A stretch of 64,000 bases of DNA from Pterois miles (taxonomy: Eukaryota; Chordata; Actinopteri; Perciformes; Scorpaenidae): assembly GCA_947000775.1 (NCBI GenBank), contig CAMQGK010000144.1:14060001-14124000 (forward strand), in the 5' to 3' direction. How positions within the stretch are numbered: position 1 is the stretch's first letter; each line of letters starts with the position of its first letter. This document shows positions 1 to 12,640 of the stretch, piece by piece. The position numbers were made by a program, and so were the translations under genes. The notes below the pieces were generated by a model. The model was not told the origin of the DNA, did no database searches, and worked only from the letters and a program-made list of their open reading frames with translations.

Positions 1-323
1 TAAAGTTTATACTCCTTCCTGACTGTCAAAGACTAAAATATCTCTGCAAGTTGGTGGAAACTATCTTAATGTATTCCTTTAACTGGATATAAGAGGCAAA
101 CAGTGCAGGCATGTGTGGAAAGGAGTGTCCATAAGCAACACTACTACAGTAGCCGTCATACAACCATCAGCAAGCACTGGATGTGCAAATAACAGGACTA
201 GTCTGGAAACATCAGAGCCAAAACAGACCATAATCACCAGTGTTCTAGCCATTTTTTCAGTCTTCATTTTACTCTGTGATTTTGCAGAAATGAATGTGCT
301 CTCTCGCTGGTTTTCTCTCTCAG

Positions 324-431
324 GCACCCAAGGAGACCCTTGCCAAGTCCGTCCTAGCCGAGCTGCCTCAACAGGTCACCCAGTACTTTAAACAACGGAA
401 TCTACCGCCCGCCAACACAGCACCGAAGTGA
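324..431 (+). CDS. cpne2: Copine family, last coding exon (probably cpne2)
   Basis: A splice acceptor (polypyrimidine tract then CAG at 321-323) opens a 35-codon exon starting APKETLAKSVLAELP and ending NTAPK-stop (TGA 429-431). The pattern of NAPKEALAQ..VLAEIPQQVV.YF near the C-terminus is characteristic of copines, calcium-dependent phospholipid-binding proteins with two C2 domains and a vWA-like domain; this exon is the end of the vWA part plus the variable tail. The rest of the gene lies left of the window. The paralogue choice (cpne2 rather than cpne1 or cpne3) is inference, supported by the convergent psme3ip1 gene next door, which matches human 16q13. The exon frame is unambiguous; the symbol is less certain. 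Confidence 0.75.
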   Translation, partial: APKETLAKSVLAELPQQVTQYFKQRNLPPANTAPK

Positions 432-814
432 GACACCCCGAACACAAAAGCCCAAACGCTGTACAATAGCTCAACGAAACCTCTCTTCTCGTTAATGGCA
501 AACAATACAGAATGAGAGCACGTACATCAGCTGTGAAGAAAATATGAGTTGTTTACAAAAAAAAAAAATCCCTGCCATTTTATTTGCAAAGTTGTTACTG
601 GTTTGAGAATGTGTGGTCAGTATCCAGTGTGAATCAGAAGTGATATTCTCTGTTTCTTAAAGCTTTCCAGCACACAGACCCATGGTGATAATGTTGTAAA
701 GGACCTTGCATGTCTATAGTGATGGCAAGTGTCTCCAAATTTTATGGATATTTATGAATATGAAGGTAAAACACTGGCCTTTGTTTTTCTCGAGAAATTA
801 AAAATATCAGGATG

Positions 815-845
<31 letters not shown>

Positions 846-1720
846 GCTTTTTGCATGTGTGTCTTGTGATTGATACCATGTGATCCATACAACTGATTGG
901 TGTAGAATCCCTTCTAAGCTGAACTATATCAGTGGTTGAATCCCCTCCCGTTGTCATATGGCTCCTTTTCCGGTCGCGGATCAAGTGGAGGCTGGTTGCT
1001 TTTGTGCTCACATGTGGCCGACTCCCAGACTGAGCCTGAACAGAGCACTGCTCCTGCTCCGTCGTCAGGAGGACGATTTAAATTAGAAGCTGGGATCACC
1101 AGTCGTCCGAGAGGCAGGTTTCAATTCTCCACTGTTATTTGATTCAAGAGGACAGAATCAGAGGAGGATGAGGCCGTAGTGGCAGCTGTAGCACTAACAC
1201 AGGATAGATGTGGGATACTGTGTGAACTCATTAGGCTGTTAAATATGGGGCCATTTTGCTAGCTTTTGGCAAAATCCTTGTATTTCTTATGACTTCAGTT
1301 CATCCTGCATGTTGCCAATATCTACTCACTGTTTACAAACTGATGATCACAAACGCATGTTTGTTATTTTTCCAATTATGTATTTATCAGATTTTGTAAA
1401 TAATTTAATGATGCTGTTGAAAGGGAAGGAAGTATTACGCAGCTGTGTGAGAGAAGGCTGTTACTTTTAATGATTGGAAGCAGACGAGGAGTTTCTGATA
1501 TGCATATGTTTCGAATGTATATTTATATGACGCTGTTCTTGTTCTGATAAGCTAATGTTTCTGACATGTTTTTAATGTACTTTTTATGCAGTGCTGAATT
1601 GTGTACTTAAACTACTACAATGTGTGTTGCTGTGCATCTTTGTACTAAATGTGTCGCTATTCATTTTATAAAGTTGTGTCTATGTCTCAGGTTAATAAAC
1701 TGAAGGAAATGTCCCGTTCT
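432..1720 (+). other. Probable 3'UTR of the copine gene
   Basis: No coding signal follows the copine stop codon. The first clear poly(A) hexamer on the + strand is AATAAA at 1694-1699, preceded by T-rich, moderately A/T-rich DNA without obvious repeats except a short (TA)n plus poly-T run at about 811-845. The 3' end is inferred, not proven. Confidence 0.5.
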
Positions 1721-1934
1721 GTTTGTCTCTGTGGACATAAGAGCAGCACACAACAAAGAGAATCAGAAAAATTTGATTGTCCATTGCAAAGCAATGGAAA
1801 TGTATCTTTGACGTGGCTCACACAGGTGCACATAAAATGAAAAACTAAAAGTGCAAGTGCAGAATACTGATTCCTTCACAGGATCATGGGCGATCCCGAC
1901 TGACTTAACTCTTTTTCAGAGGCCCTAGTAGGTT

Positions 1935-2265
1935 CAGTTTTAGGGATAGAGTGAAGCCAAACCATGACATCCTAGCTTCTCGTAAAGGAGGCTAAATAAC
2001 GCTGCAAAGTTGGGCTAAATTTTTGCAAGGAAAAACAGGTGTGGTCATTTTCAAAGAGGTGCTCCTTCACCTCAAGATATGTGAATGTAAATGGGTTCTC
2101 TGGGTACCCACGAGTCTCCCCTTTACAGACATGCCCACTTTATGATAATCACAGGCAATTTTTCCATGTATAAATGTGTTATTTTCGCCTATTTTAAAAT
2201 TATGTGTTTGAATATTTCTGCATACTGGGGTCTCTAGACAGTCTTGGAATTGCATAAATTAGGTA
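1935..2265 (-). repeat. Dispersed DNA-transposon-like repeat, internal fragment
   Basis: This stretch is homologous to 12,110-12,310: both contain GGAGGCTAAATAACGCT, then a segment with GGGTACCCA and ACATGCCCACTT. The copy at 11.8-12.6 kb is longer and has the ends, so this is a truncated copy. Encoded peptides from this region are by-products of the repeat. Confidence 0.65.
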
Positions 2266-2269
2266 TTAC

Positions 2270-2755
2270 TGTTAAACTGAGCCTCTTGTGGATCCAAAGA
2301 GCCCAACTGTATTCATGTGTAATGATGTTAGTCCCCATAGTAGCCAAATCATTGTAGCGAGACCATTTTTTGAAACAGTTCATTTTAAATAATTTATTCA
2401 TTCATTCATATTTATTTCTGATTCATGACTAGAAGAACTTGTCACTCAGTGCTGAGCTGCATCTCAAATTAATCTTCAGGTTCCCAGCTTCCAGATGATG
2501 TACACCACTTCTATGTGCCATCTACTGTTGACCTGCTGTCTCCCCTAAAGACCCCCTGTACCCCTCTAAAAAAGACAAAAATGGGTCTATTGTGTGTCTC
2601 AGGCAGTTGGTCATGTAACCCAGACCGCAATGGTCATTTAGCAACAAATCGGCAATGGTGGACAGCATACGCTAGTCCTGCTGCTGAACAGCAAAAGTCA
2701 AACTTTGGTAAAAGAGTAAAAATACAGTATAACGTTGTAACAGCATACACTTACT
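2270..2755. other. No gene seen
   Basis: A/T-rich non-coding DNA between two repeats. No splice-bounded reading frame or recognisable family was seen. Confidence 0.5.
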
Positions 2756-2758
2756 TGG

Positions 2759-3095
2759 GGGCGGCAGTAGCTCAGTCTGTAGGGAGTTGGCTTGGGAACC
2801 GGAGGGTCACCGGTTCAAGTCCCGACATGGACTAAAAAAGTGTGAGCTGGTAGCTGGAGAGGTGCCAGTTTACTTCTTGGGCACTGCCGAGGTGCCCTTG
2901 AGCAAGGCACCAAACCCCCAACTGCTCGGGGCGCTTGTCAGGAGCAGCCCCATCACTCTGACATCTCTCCATTGTTGCATGTTTGTGCATGTGTGTGTTC
3001 GGGTCTGCGTGTACCGTGTATAAGTTAACAACAGAGTGAAAAAATTGAATTTCCCCTCGTGGGACTAATAAAGGACTATCTTCTTCTTCTTCTGA
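2759..3095 (+). repeat. tRNA-derived SINE with LINE-like 3' tail
   Basis: The head resembles a tRNA with an A-box-like stretch (GTAGCTCAGTCTGTAGGG) and a B-box (GGTTCAAGTCC at 2813-2823), the internal RNA polymerase III promoter. The body (AGGTGCCAGTT, CTGCCGAGGTGCCCTTGAGC) is a familiar fish SINE sequence. The tail GAATTTCCCCTCGTGGGACTAATAAAGGA followed by (TTC)n is shared with LINE 3' ends in this window (45.2, 54.1 kb), as expected if the SINE uses that LINE's machinery. It is a retroposon, not a tRNA gene. Confidence 0.85.
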
Positions 3096-3342
3096 TATAC
3101 GCCTGCAGATGTGTGCTAGAATAGCCCTGCTCACTGCAATTGCAGTAAAAATCTGTACGTATATCGTTAGCCTTTTGAAGAACCAAACCTTGCCCCCCCA
3201 TTTGAAATGGTCTAGAACGGCCACTGGCTCATTGAATCATCCGAATTGGTGAGTTGGTAGAAATAAGATAAATGCCACGCGACGAGAAGGCAATGCTATG
3301 TGCCTGAGTGAAAGTGAATAAGCCTGAAGCTACGCAGTAAAG

Positions 3343-4015
3343 GTGTCACAACTATGGACTCTTTGTGTTAGTTTTTCGATGAGTTTATTCCTTTTGGTGC
3401 TGTCTTGTTATATTGAGTTTTTGTTCTAGTATATTGTTTGTGTTTCACTCCCTGTCCTGTTAGTGGTGTCTCGTCTTGGGTTGTTTCCTGTTTTATTTTG
3501 AAAGTTTTGCGTCTTTGTATCATTTCTAGTTTTACTTCCTGCCCTTGTGTGTTTTCCCGCCGTTTTCTTGGTTCACATCCCCTGACCTACTTTCCCTGAT
3601 TGTCTGCTCCTCCTCTGATTAGTTTCACCTGGTTGTCTTTCCCTCTTGTATTTAAGCCACCCCTTTCCCCTTTGTTCTTGTTGGTGCATTTGTTCAAGTC
3701 CTTGTGATCTCCCCGTGCTCTGTATCTTACTTCTTCTCGTGCTTCTCCGTGTTGCCTGTTTCTTTTCCCTCCTGGTAGATTTGCACTCTAGGGTGTCATG
3801 AGTTTCAATTGTCTGTGTTTGTGCACTGGTGTATCCTCCCTGTCTCTCTGCGTATTTTAGTCTCGTGTTAATACTAGTTTTGATGTATTAGTTTCTTGTT
3901 AGTTCTTATTAGTTTCTTCGTGCTTAGTTATTTCTTTCTAGTTTGAATTATTACTTTGTATTATTTGAATTAATTATTTTCAGTCTAACATTAAAGACTC
4001 GACTTTTGTTAAATT
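3343..4015 (+). repeat. Possible solo LTR or retroelement promoter remnant
   Basis: A T/C-rich stretch begins TGTCACAACTATGG, has a TATA-like TATTTAAGCC near 3,650 and an ATTAAA-type poly(A) hexamer near 3,990, then runs into a (CT)n tract. This layout resembles a fish retroelement LTR or promoter region. No paired LTR or coding region was found, so the assignment is tentative. Confidence 0.3.
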
Positions 4016-4039
4016 CGTCTGTGTGTCTCTGCGTGTGGG

Positions 4040-4368
<329 letters not shown>

Positions 4369-4389
4369 TGGTTAATTACCCAACCCCCT

Positions 4390-5500
4390 GACAAAAGGTC
4401 TAAATTAAAACATTTTTATGTAGACAAATATTTAGAAAGAAAAATAAATAATACATCAACATAGCCTTTAGAAAGTCATTGAATAAGTATGGCTTTTCTT
4501 GAAAAAAAATCTTTATGATTTCAAATTAATAATTTAAAAAAATTTTTTAGCAGGTCCAAAAAAATTTTTTTTTTCTTAACTCAGTGGCAGATATCTGACA
4601 TTTGGTTCCCACTTCTAACAAGGCTTGTAAGCCAATAGTAACGCTGGCATCAAGTGGTATCTCTGGTTCATCAGTGAGTGTTAGTTACTGTAATGCCTGG
4701 CAATGACTTGTTGTGAAGTGAATGCAATGGCACTGTGGAGGGTGGATACGACTTCTAGTGGCTGGATGTTATCAATGATGTTTAAAGTGGTGATGATGAT
4801 GTCTTGAGGATAAATGATGTTGATAAAAAATGTGGAGTTCTTTGAAAAAAATGTGGTTGCGGTGGACAGACTTTCATCTAAAACACTTGTTTGGGACGCC
4901 TTAAATCCTGAGCTCATATTGTCTTTATGTATGTCTGTTATATTGTTTGTTGTCATAGCAACTCTGTTCACAGCTACACCAGTGATACTGAGCTTCGTCT
5001 GTCGGTTAAACCGAGAAACCCACGGCGGACTTAATGATGTCAGTGAACAAAGACAAACTGAGATGCTTGTTACTGACCGTGAGCAAGATTTAACATTATC
5101 TTCCAGTCTCATCATCGCTCTGAGTTTACAGAGGCTTGGAGTCACTCTCATACATTGAGCAACAGACATTTTCTCCATTAAAGACAATGGCAAAAACTGC
5201 ACTGCTCAGGTTGTTTAATGACACTGACAGACTTCAGTATATTTTGATATCATCTCACCTTGACTGCCACCCTGGTTTCCTCTCTCAATCAGCTACTGAG
5301 CTCAGCTTCAGATGAAATATTCTCCTGCCAAGGTTTTAATGAGGACTGAAGACACATCTCAGAATCCAATTACCCAAATTAGTGTTGATCTAGTTTAATT
5401 TTATGCATTAATTTTATGACCCATGTAGGTCTGGCTCTGAACCACATCTCAGAGCTTATAACCCCCAGCAACCTGGCAGAGCCATCTCGGTCTATACTTA
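4390..5500. other. Unassigned stretch, one weak open frame
   Basis: Mostly A/T-rich DNA. A 114-residue + frame at 4814-5158 has one hydrophobic segment (about LILSLCMSVILFVVIATLF) followed by a polar region, but there is no family match, no splice context and the opposite strand is also open (4681-5202). I do not call a gene. Confidence 0.3.
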
Positions 5501-8500
5501 CTTTTTTAAAAAATACTATACTAACTTTATTTTTTTCATTATTCTTAATTTATTTTTTAAAAACTTTTGATGACATATAATTTGCCTTTTATGACATAAT
5601 ATGCTGTGACTTTTTAATAGCATATTATATGCTTACATTTTTATGACATGCTGTACTATAACGTTTTTACTTTTTGACATACTATACTTTTTTATTTCTA
5701 ATGACATACTATATTAATTATGTTTCCCTTTTTATGAAATACTATACTTTGGCTTTTCTAATAGCATACTATATACTGACATTTGACTTACTATACTGAC
5801 TTTTTTTTACTTCCCTTTTTATGCCATACTATACTTTGACTTTTTAAATAACATACTATATACTGACTTTGTTGACAAACTATATTATGACTACACTATG
5901 ACTTCCCATGACATAATACTAGGATTTTTTTATTATTACATATGATACTATGATTTTTTTCATGGCATACTATTTACTGACCTTTTATGAACTTTTTTTT
6001 TTTACATAATATAATATTTTTTATAATATTTTTACTGTACTATGACCTTTTAGAATTTATTATGACATACTATACTATGACAGTACTATGGCATTTGTTT
6101 TCCTTTTTTGACATAATATATTGATTTTTTTTTCATTTTTGACATACTATACTATGACGTTTTATTAATTCATCATACTATATTATGACTTTTATTTCTT
6201 GGACATACTATAATATGGCATTTTTATTTTTTCGGCATACTATACTATGATTTTTTTTATTTTGTTGTCATACGATACATTTTTTATTTTTCAACATACT
6301 ATGCTATGACTATTTTCGATAAACTGAACAATACCAGTTTTATTTTTTCGGCATACAATACAATGACTTAATTTTTTCTTTCAAAATACTATACTATGAG
6401 TTTTTCATTTTTTCTACATACTATACTATGACTTTTAAATTTTTTTTTGACGTACTATACTATTAGTTTTTTTATTTTATTGTCATTCTGTACTAACTTT
6501 TTAATTTTTTTTATATTTTCAACATACTACACTGACTTTTTAAAAAGACATTTTTATTTTTTTGTCATAATATACTTTGACTTTTTTATTTTTTGACATA
6601 CTACACTATGACTTTTTTCGACAAACTGTACAATACCATTTTTCTGACATACTATACTATGAGTTTTTAATTTTGACATACTTAATGATGACTTTATTTT
6701 TTCAACATCCTATGCTATGCCATTTGTTATTTTTTCATCCTACAATAAAATCACTTTTTTTAATTTTTTCATCATACTATACTATAACTTTTTAATGTTT
6801 TGTCATAAATATGATTGTTTTTGAACATACTATAATATGACTTTTTATTTTTTGTCATACTATACTATGACATATTTATTTTTTCGACATATACTATACA
6901 CTGCCTTTTTTTCCTGACATGCAGTACTATAGTATCACTTGTTAATTTTTTCATCATACTATACTGTGATTTTTTTTGACTTCCTGTACTATGACTTTTT
7001 ATTTTTTCAACATACTAAAGTATGACTTTTTAAATTTGTTTGACATACTATACTATGACTTTTTTTTATTTTTTGACATACTATATTATGACTTTTTTAT
7101 TTTTTCAACATACTATACTTTTTTATTTGTTCGTCATACTACATCATTACTTTTTAATTTTTTTTAAAGAAGTCACTGTAAAGTATATTGAAAAAATAAA
7201 AATTTCATCATATGTTGAAAAAAGTTATCATATATTTAGAAAATAAAGACGTAGCATAGTATAGTGAAAAATAAAAAAGTTATAGTATAGTCTGTCTATA
7301 GCCTGTCAACAAAATCATAGTCGTATGTTGAAAAACTACAAAATTATAGGACAGTATGTTGAAAAAAGTTGGTATAATATGATGACAAAATAAAAATGGT
7401 ATTGTATAATTTGTTCAAAAAAGTCATAGTATAGTCTGTCTATAAAATGTCATGTCGACAAAACTTCATAGTATGTCAAAAAATGTGATAGTATAGTATG
7501 TTGAAAAATGTAATATTGTATATTGAAAACAAAATCACAGTATATAGTATGTTGAAAAAAGTCATAGTATGTTTACAAAAAGTCATTGTATATTATTTCA
7601 ATTTTTTAAGAAGTCATAGTATATTGAAAAAATTCATAGTAGAATATGTCGAAAAAGTTATATGTTTAAAAAATAAAAGTTCTACTATAGTCTGTCCAAA
7701 ACAAAATCAGAGTAGTATGTTATCATAGTATAGTATGTTGAAAAAAGTCATAGCATGCCAAAAAGTAAAAGTCTGTTATATGTCAAAAAAGTCATAGTAT
7801 AGTGTGTAAAAAAATAAAAACATATAGTACAGTATTTTGAAAACGTCAGTATAGTATGCTGAAAAACAAAAAAGTCATAAAATAGTATATCAAAAAATAT
7901 TATAGCATAGTATGTAAAAAAATGACTAAAGTTTTTTTCTGACATAGTAACCCATGACTTTTTTTGACATGATATACAATTGCATTTTTGGTATACTAAA
8001 CTATGACTGTTTTATGACATATTAACTAAACTATCACTTTTTATTGCATGTATAGTGTGACACTTTTAGAATTGTTTATATATACTATACTATACTATAC
8101 TATGAATTTTTGTATGACATACTATACACCACTTTTCATGCAATACTATGCAGTGACTTTTTTTGACATACTGTACCATGACTATACTTCAATTCATGAC
8201 ATATTAATATGACCTTTTTTTTCTTTCTTTTTTAAAAGTTAAGTTCAAGAGTTCTTGTTTTACTTGATGATATGCTATATTTTAATGACATACAATACTT
8301 TCTTTTGTATGACATTCTATATACTGACTTTCTCATAACATACTATACTATTACAATCACTTGTACAATCACTCTATAACATGTATACTATGAATTCTTA
8401 TAATTTTTATGCCAACTATGCTAACGTTATGACATACTATATATGACTTTATTATGGCATACAATGACTTCCTCATGACATACTATACTATGACAATTTA

Positions 8501-8665
8501 TGACATATTGCTGATTTTTTAAAACTTTGTCTTTTAAAACCTGTTTGTTATATTATTACATTATATTATTTTTATCTTCTATACTTTTTAAAAACTTAAA
8601 TTGACAATATATTTTTTCCTTTTTATGACATAGCAAATGGTGTCTTTTTTTACAGTACTGTACTA
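5500..8665. repeat. A/T-rich satellite with blocks in both orientations
   Basis: Degenerate tandem units of about 25-35 bp built on CATACTATACTATGACTTTTT. From 5,500 to about 7,160 the unit reads in this orientation; from about 7,165 to 7,925 it reads as the reverse complement (AAAAAGTCATAGTATAGTATG); from about 7,930 to 8,665 it returns to the first orientation. The region could therefore fold back on itself. Short open frames in it are by-products. Confidence 0.9.
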
Positions 8666-10135
8666 TGACTTGCCGGAGGCATTAGGTTTTCAGGTTGTGT
8701 GCATCTGTCCATTTGTCTATTATATATAAATTTAAACATAAATCTGGAGGTGTGGAGTTACAGACAAGTGCGGACCTCTGTAGCCATGGTCCTCTTCTCT
8801 GCTTGCCAGCGGCTACTATCATCACACACCTGCATCTCCAATGGAAATGTCTGCTGTCAAGTTGCATTGTGGGTAATATAAGTGCCTAGCTTTGAAAAGG
8901 AAGAATGCATGAAATAGAAAATGTGTGGTTCTGCTGCATCAATTGGCATTTTTTTAAACTGTCAATCATGCGTCTAACAATGTAACAGGAGTTTAATGTT
9001 AATCAGTCAAGTATTTTTAGACACCATAACGGTATTTTAAATCGGAAGGACCATAATATGATTGCAATAAGGATTTTTGACCTATTTATAAATTTTATTT
9101 TTTTTTTTCTCATGTATACTTTTACCTCTTCAGGCTCCTATTCCTTCAAATGAAAACAACTTGAAAAGGAAGAGTCATTCTTTGTAATGCTTGTCCACAT
9201 GCCAGACCTGTGATGAGTGGTGAAAAATAAATGTTGACAACCACTGACCTAAGGTAGTGGTGCCTAATAAGTACTAGACCAAAAAAGGCTGAATTAATGC
9301 AGTACTTATTGAAAATAAAGGAAGTTTCACTAGTTTATAGTAGATCTTTGCCTCTTTGTCTCACATGCACATACACGCACACAGTACAAGGGAAAGCTCT
9401 TTATTTCTCTTCTCAAACTTCGACCAACAAAACAAAGCTCCAACACTTGAGACCGCAGCCAACAGTTCAGCATCTTTCCAGCACAATGCTTTACTTTAAA
9501 ACAAACTACTGATGAGAAAACACATTACATCACACAAATAAAAACTTTTTTTTTTTTGTTCAAACCGCTCAGACTTTGCATTTAACCCAAACAGAGAGTG
9601 AAGTGTCCTGCCCCGGCTCTCTCTCCTCTGCTGCTGATAGCTAAAAGGTGTGAGTCATTTGACACAGTCTAAAGCAGTCTCTTCCTTGCTCCACAGCTGT
9701 CAATCACTGTTCCCTCAGCCAACAGCACAGCTTGCAGTCGCTGTGGCTTGGGTTGGGAGTAGGGTTGGGTGTAGGGGGTGGGGTGGGGGGGGGCAGGATG
9801 TCGTCGGGGTAGGCAGTGCGGGATTGGTTGCTCGGCTTAAACTGCGTGAGATGTGATTGAGGGAAGGAAGGGTGGAGGTATCACGTTTGAGTGCCACAAT
9901 AGATAAAACCACAAATAGATACACAGATTTAGTTCAGACTAGAGTTTAAATTGGTCTTAATGTTACCGTTTATTAGGATTATATTACTTGGCTGAACTTT
10001 GTCTGATGACAAAGCAACAGTTCAACTCACAGCTGTGAAAACAACAGGAATACTGAAAATGTTTGCTGAGTGCATGTGTTGCCAGTGTATGACTAACGTG
10101 ATATGAACTTGCGTGGCCTGCCGGTACACTGCAGG
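8666..10135. other. No gene recognised; possible psme3ip1 3' region
   Basis: No confident coding exon. On the minus strand an AATAAA lies at about 9,398-9,404 (TTTATT on +), downstream of the last recognised psme3ip1 exon, so this may include that gene's 3'UTR or last exon; the conserved TNTFLEAP-like C-terminus known from mammals was not found. A G-rich stretch lies at 9,750-9,800. Confidence 0.3.

Positions 10136-10138
<3 letters not shown>

Positions 10139-10209
<71 letters not shown>
10139..10209. repeat. (TG)n microsatellite
   Basis: About 70 bp of TG dinucleotides, followed by a second shorter TG tract at 10,319-10,342 next to the terminal psme3ip1 exon. Confidence 0.97.
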
Positions 10210-10210
<1 letters not shown>

Positions 10211-10373
10211 TATATCAGCGTATGACCTTTAAATCTGTCTCTGTGTGTTCATATCCTACATGAGGATACCTTTTCTGACTGTTTGCTAGCCATTCTGAAG
10301 GCATACAAACTTATTTCGTGTGTGTGTGTGTGTGTGTGTGTGTTGATGTGGGTGTGTGGATGCTGGTGTATGT

Positions 10374-10635
10374 CTATCTGTAGGCCCTGCTGTGCCGGGG
10401 GTACGGCAACATGATTGCGTCCACGCTACCTTCGCTGTCCGAGCTGCTGTCAGAGTCGCTGCTGCCGGAATAAACCCAGAGTCCTGGTAAAACGCCAACG
10501 CACACGGCTGCCGACGGCAGGTGTAACACGCCTTGACCAGAGCTCAGGGGAGCCGAGGGGGCCTCGCCGTCAAGCTGGGGACCGTTTGTTGATCTTCAGC
10601 TCCCCCTGCTCCTCCTCCCGCTCCTTCCTCCTGTT
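10374..10635 (-). CDS. psme3ip1: psme3ip1 C-terminal exon, with apparent frame break
   Basis: Reading on the minus strand, one frame encodes PSAAVCVGVLPGLWVYSG followed by a Ser/Asp run (SSDSDSSSDSEG), the conserved C-terminal part of PSME3IP1 (human has a very similar PSAAVC..ILPGL.AYSGSSDSE block; the acidic Ser-rich block is known to bind the proteasome activator PA28-gamma when phosphorylated by CK2). The exon's acceptor is CAG ending at 10,636, or a second AG 5 nt further. The start of the exon reads well in another frame (charged RRKEREEEQGELKIN), which stops at 10,570-10,572; the conserved frame read back from the Ser block meets a TGA upstream. A one-base indel, sequence error or unusual splicing is needed. 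After the acidic block the frame either ends at TAG 10,374-10,376 or splices at GAAG/GTAGCG (10,430/10,429). Confidence 0.7.
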
Positions 10636-10639
10636 CTGA

Positions 10640-11100
10640 ACAGCACAACATTCTGTCAGATTCAGAGCTTGTACATGCAGACTCCCCATATAAGGCTCTT
10701 TTAAAAAGGTCAGAGATGAAAATTTAGAGGAGTAACTACTTAACCATAGATAAAGAAAAATGAAAAACATTGCATGGTTTTATTGTGTTACTAGGCTGTT
10801 TTCGATGCTTTAGTCTACATACCAATTTGTTCAGATGAATTCCATTTTTGTTTTGTAAAAATATTTGCATGCTGGTTATAAGCACAGAGAAGCGCCTGTA
10901 CACTGGAAATAAGACAAACTGACTATTTAGACCTACAACACAAGATGAATGCAAATAATTTGTTGCACAGAGAGATAATCAGCTGTTCATGAGCAATTCC
11001 ACTGGCTTCAAAAGCCTAATTAGAAAAATACATAAACTAGTAGACTTGTTAGATTAAAGCTCCACTAATCAATGTTTTTATATTAATAATCGACATAATT
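10640..11100. other. psme3ip1 intron sequence, no feature seen
   Basis: A/T-rich DNA upstream of the terminal exon on the minus strand. No repeat or coding signal recognised. Confidence 0.4.
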
Positions 11101-11105
11101 TGGCA

Positions 11106-11460
11106 TGGGCTGCACGGTGGTGCAGTGGTTAGCGCTGTCGCCTCACAGCAAGAGGGTCGCAGGTTCGATTCCGGCTTGGGACTCTTCTGTGTGGAGTTTG
11201 CATGTTCTCCCCGTGTAAGCGTGGGTTTTCTCCGGGTACTCCGGCTTCCTCCCACAGTCCAAAGACATGCTGTTTAGGTCAATTGATGACTCTAAATTGC
11301 CCGTAGGTGTGGATGTGAGTGTGAATGGTTGTCTGTCTATATGTTGTCTGTCTCTATGTGCCCTGCTATGGACTGGTGACCTGTCCAGGGTGAACCCCGT
11401 CTTCGCCCAATGCTAGCTGGGATCGACCCCTAACGGGATAAGCGGTTGACAATGAATGAT
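11106..11460 (+). repeat. Full-length tRNA-derived SINE
   Basis: The head contains an A-box-like GTGGTGCAGTGGTTAGCGC and a B-box GGTTCGATTCC at 11,162-11,172. The body has the widespread fish motifs TTTGCATGTTCTCCCCGTG and CTCCCACAGTCCAAAGACATG, and the tail GGATAAGCGGTTGACAATGAATGA resembles RTE/Rex3-type LINE ends. It is the most complete copy of this family in the window; fragments lie at 32.46, 38.81, 41.04, 54.41 and 56.8 kb. Confidence 0.88.
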
Positions 11461-11784
11461 AATTTGGCATAATGTGAAAAGGTGTCGCTAGTAGTGGCAA
11501 TCCCACAGAGAATGTCCATGCAACTCTGCAGTTCCCCTCAGCTCTGTGGATCATTTTAGTCAGTAAAAAAGTTAGCTCGCTATCATTTAGCAGCCTGAAA
11601 AGCCAGATCGTTGAGAGTGAATATTGGACAAATGGCTGCTAATGTTGCACCATGTGTAATGTTTACCAATATGCTTTGCCATATCAACTTTATAAAGGTA
11701 ATGATATGTCAATGTATTTTCAAATTGCTCTGCCGCTCCAAAGTAGCAAAAACAAAGTCAGATGATGCTGCTTTAAATAATTTC

Positions 11785-12640
11785 TAGGGCTGTCAAAGTT
11801 AACGCGATAATGCTTTAATGCTAATTTGAAAACGGCACTAATTTGTTTAACGCATTAACACAACTTGCGATTTTCAGAAAGCTAGCTTTTAAAATGAAGA
11901 TACTGGTATCATATGAACCTAGAAAACCTAAAGAATCACCAAAAGAGGCACCAACCATGTCTAGCTATCTTGTCATGAAGATAGTAAGTTGCGATCTTCA
12001 CGCAACCTGCGATTTTTAGGTAGCAGCGGGCTCAATTTTAAAGCTAGAGTTAAGATACTGGCATCGTATGAAACTAGAAAACCTGTGGAAGGCATTGGTA
12101 TGTCTATTCCAACAATATCATACTAGCTTGTCATGAAGGAGGCTAAATAACGCTCCAAACTTTTGCTAAATTTGGCAAGAAAAACTGGCATGGCATTTTC
12201 AAGGCGGGCTTGACCTCTGACCTCAAGATAAGTGAATGTAAAGGGGTTCTATGGGTACCCACCAGTCTCCCCTTCATAGACATGCCCACTTCATGATCAT
12301 CACACTGACAGCTGTTGATGCCTGTTGGGCTGCAGTTTGTCATGTTATGATTTGTGCATAGTTTTTTTTATGCTAAATGCAGTACCTGTGAGGGTTTCTG
12401 GACGTTATTTGTCATTGTTTTGTGTTGTTAATTGTGTTCCAATAATAAATATATACATACAGTTGCATAAAAAGAGCATATTTATCCACTCCCTTGTTGA
12501 TAACAGTATTAAATACTTGACAAATCTCCCTTTAGGGTGCAGGTAAAAAAATCTCAATTAATTTGCAATTAATTGTGATTAACTATGGACAATCATGCAG
12601 TTAATCGGAATTAAATATTTTAGTTGATAACTAATAATTG
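11785..12640. repeat. Non-autonomous DNA transposon-like element
   Basis: Begins AGGGCTGTCAAAGTTAACGCG and ends with repeated TTAATTGCAATTAATTGTGATTAA-like words, whose reverse complement resembles the start. This TTAA/GATTAA-rich terminal pattern is common in fish non-autonomous elements (possibly hAT-like). The interior is shared with 1,935-2,265. No transposase is present; family not assigned. Confidence 0.6.

Noticed and set aside
4814..5158. 114-codon frame with one hydrophobic segment
   Set aside because: No family, no splice or promoter context, and the opposite strand is equally open.
6577..7945. Regularly spaced repeats that could suggest a CRISPR-like array or short genes
   Set aside because: Units are degenerate, contiguous, A/T-rich and lack unique spacers; the genome is vertebrate. 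It is a satellite.
11106..11180. tRNA-like sequences with A and B boxes (also 2,759, 20,993, 32,460)
   Set aside because: They lack a complete cloverleaf and continue into SINE bodies and LINE-like tails, so they are retroposons and not tRNA genes.
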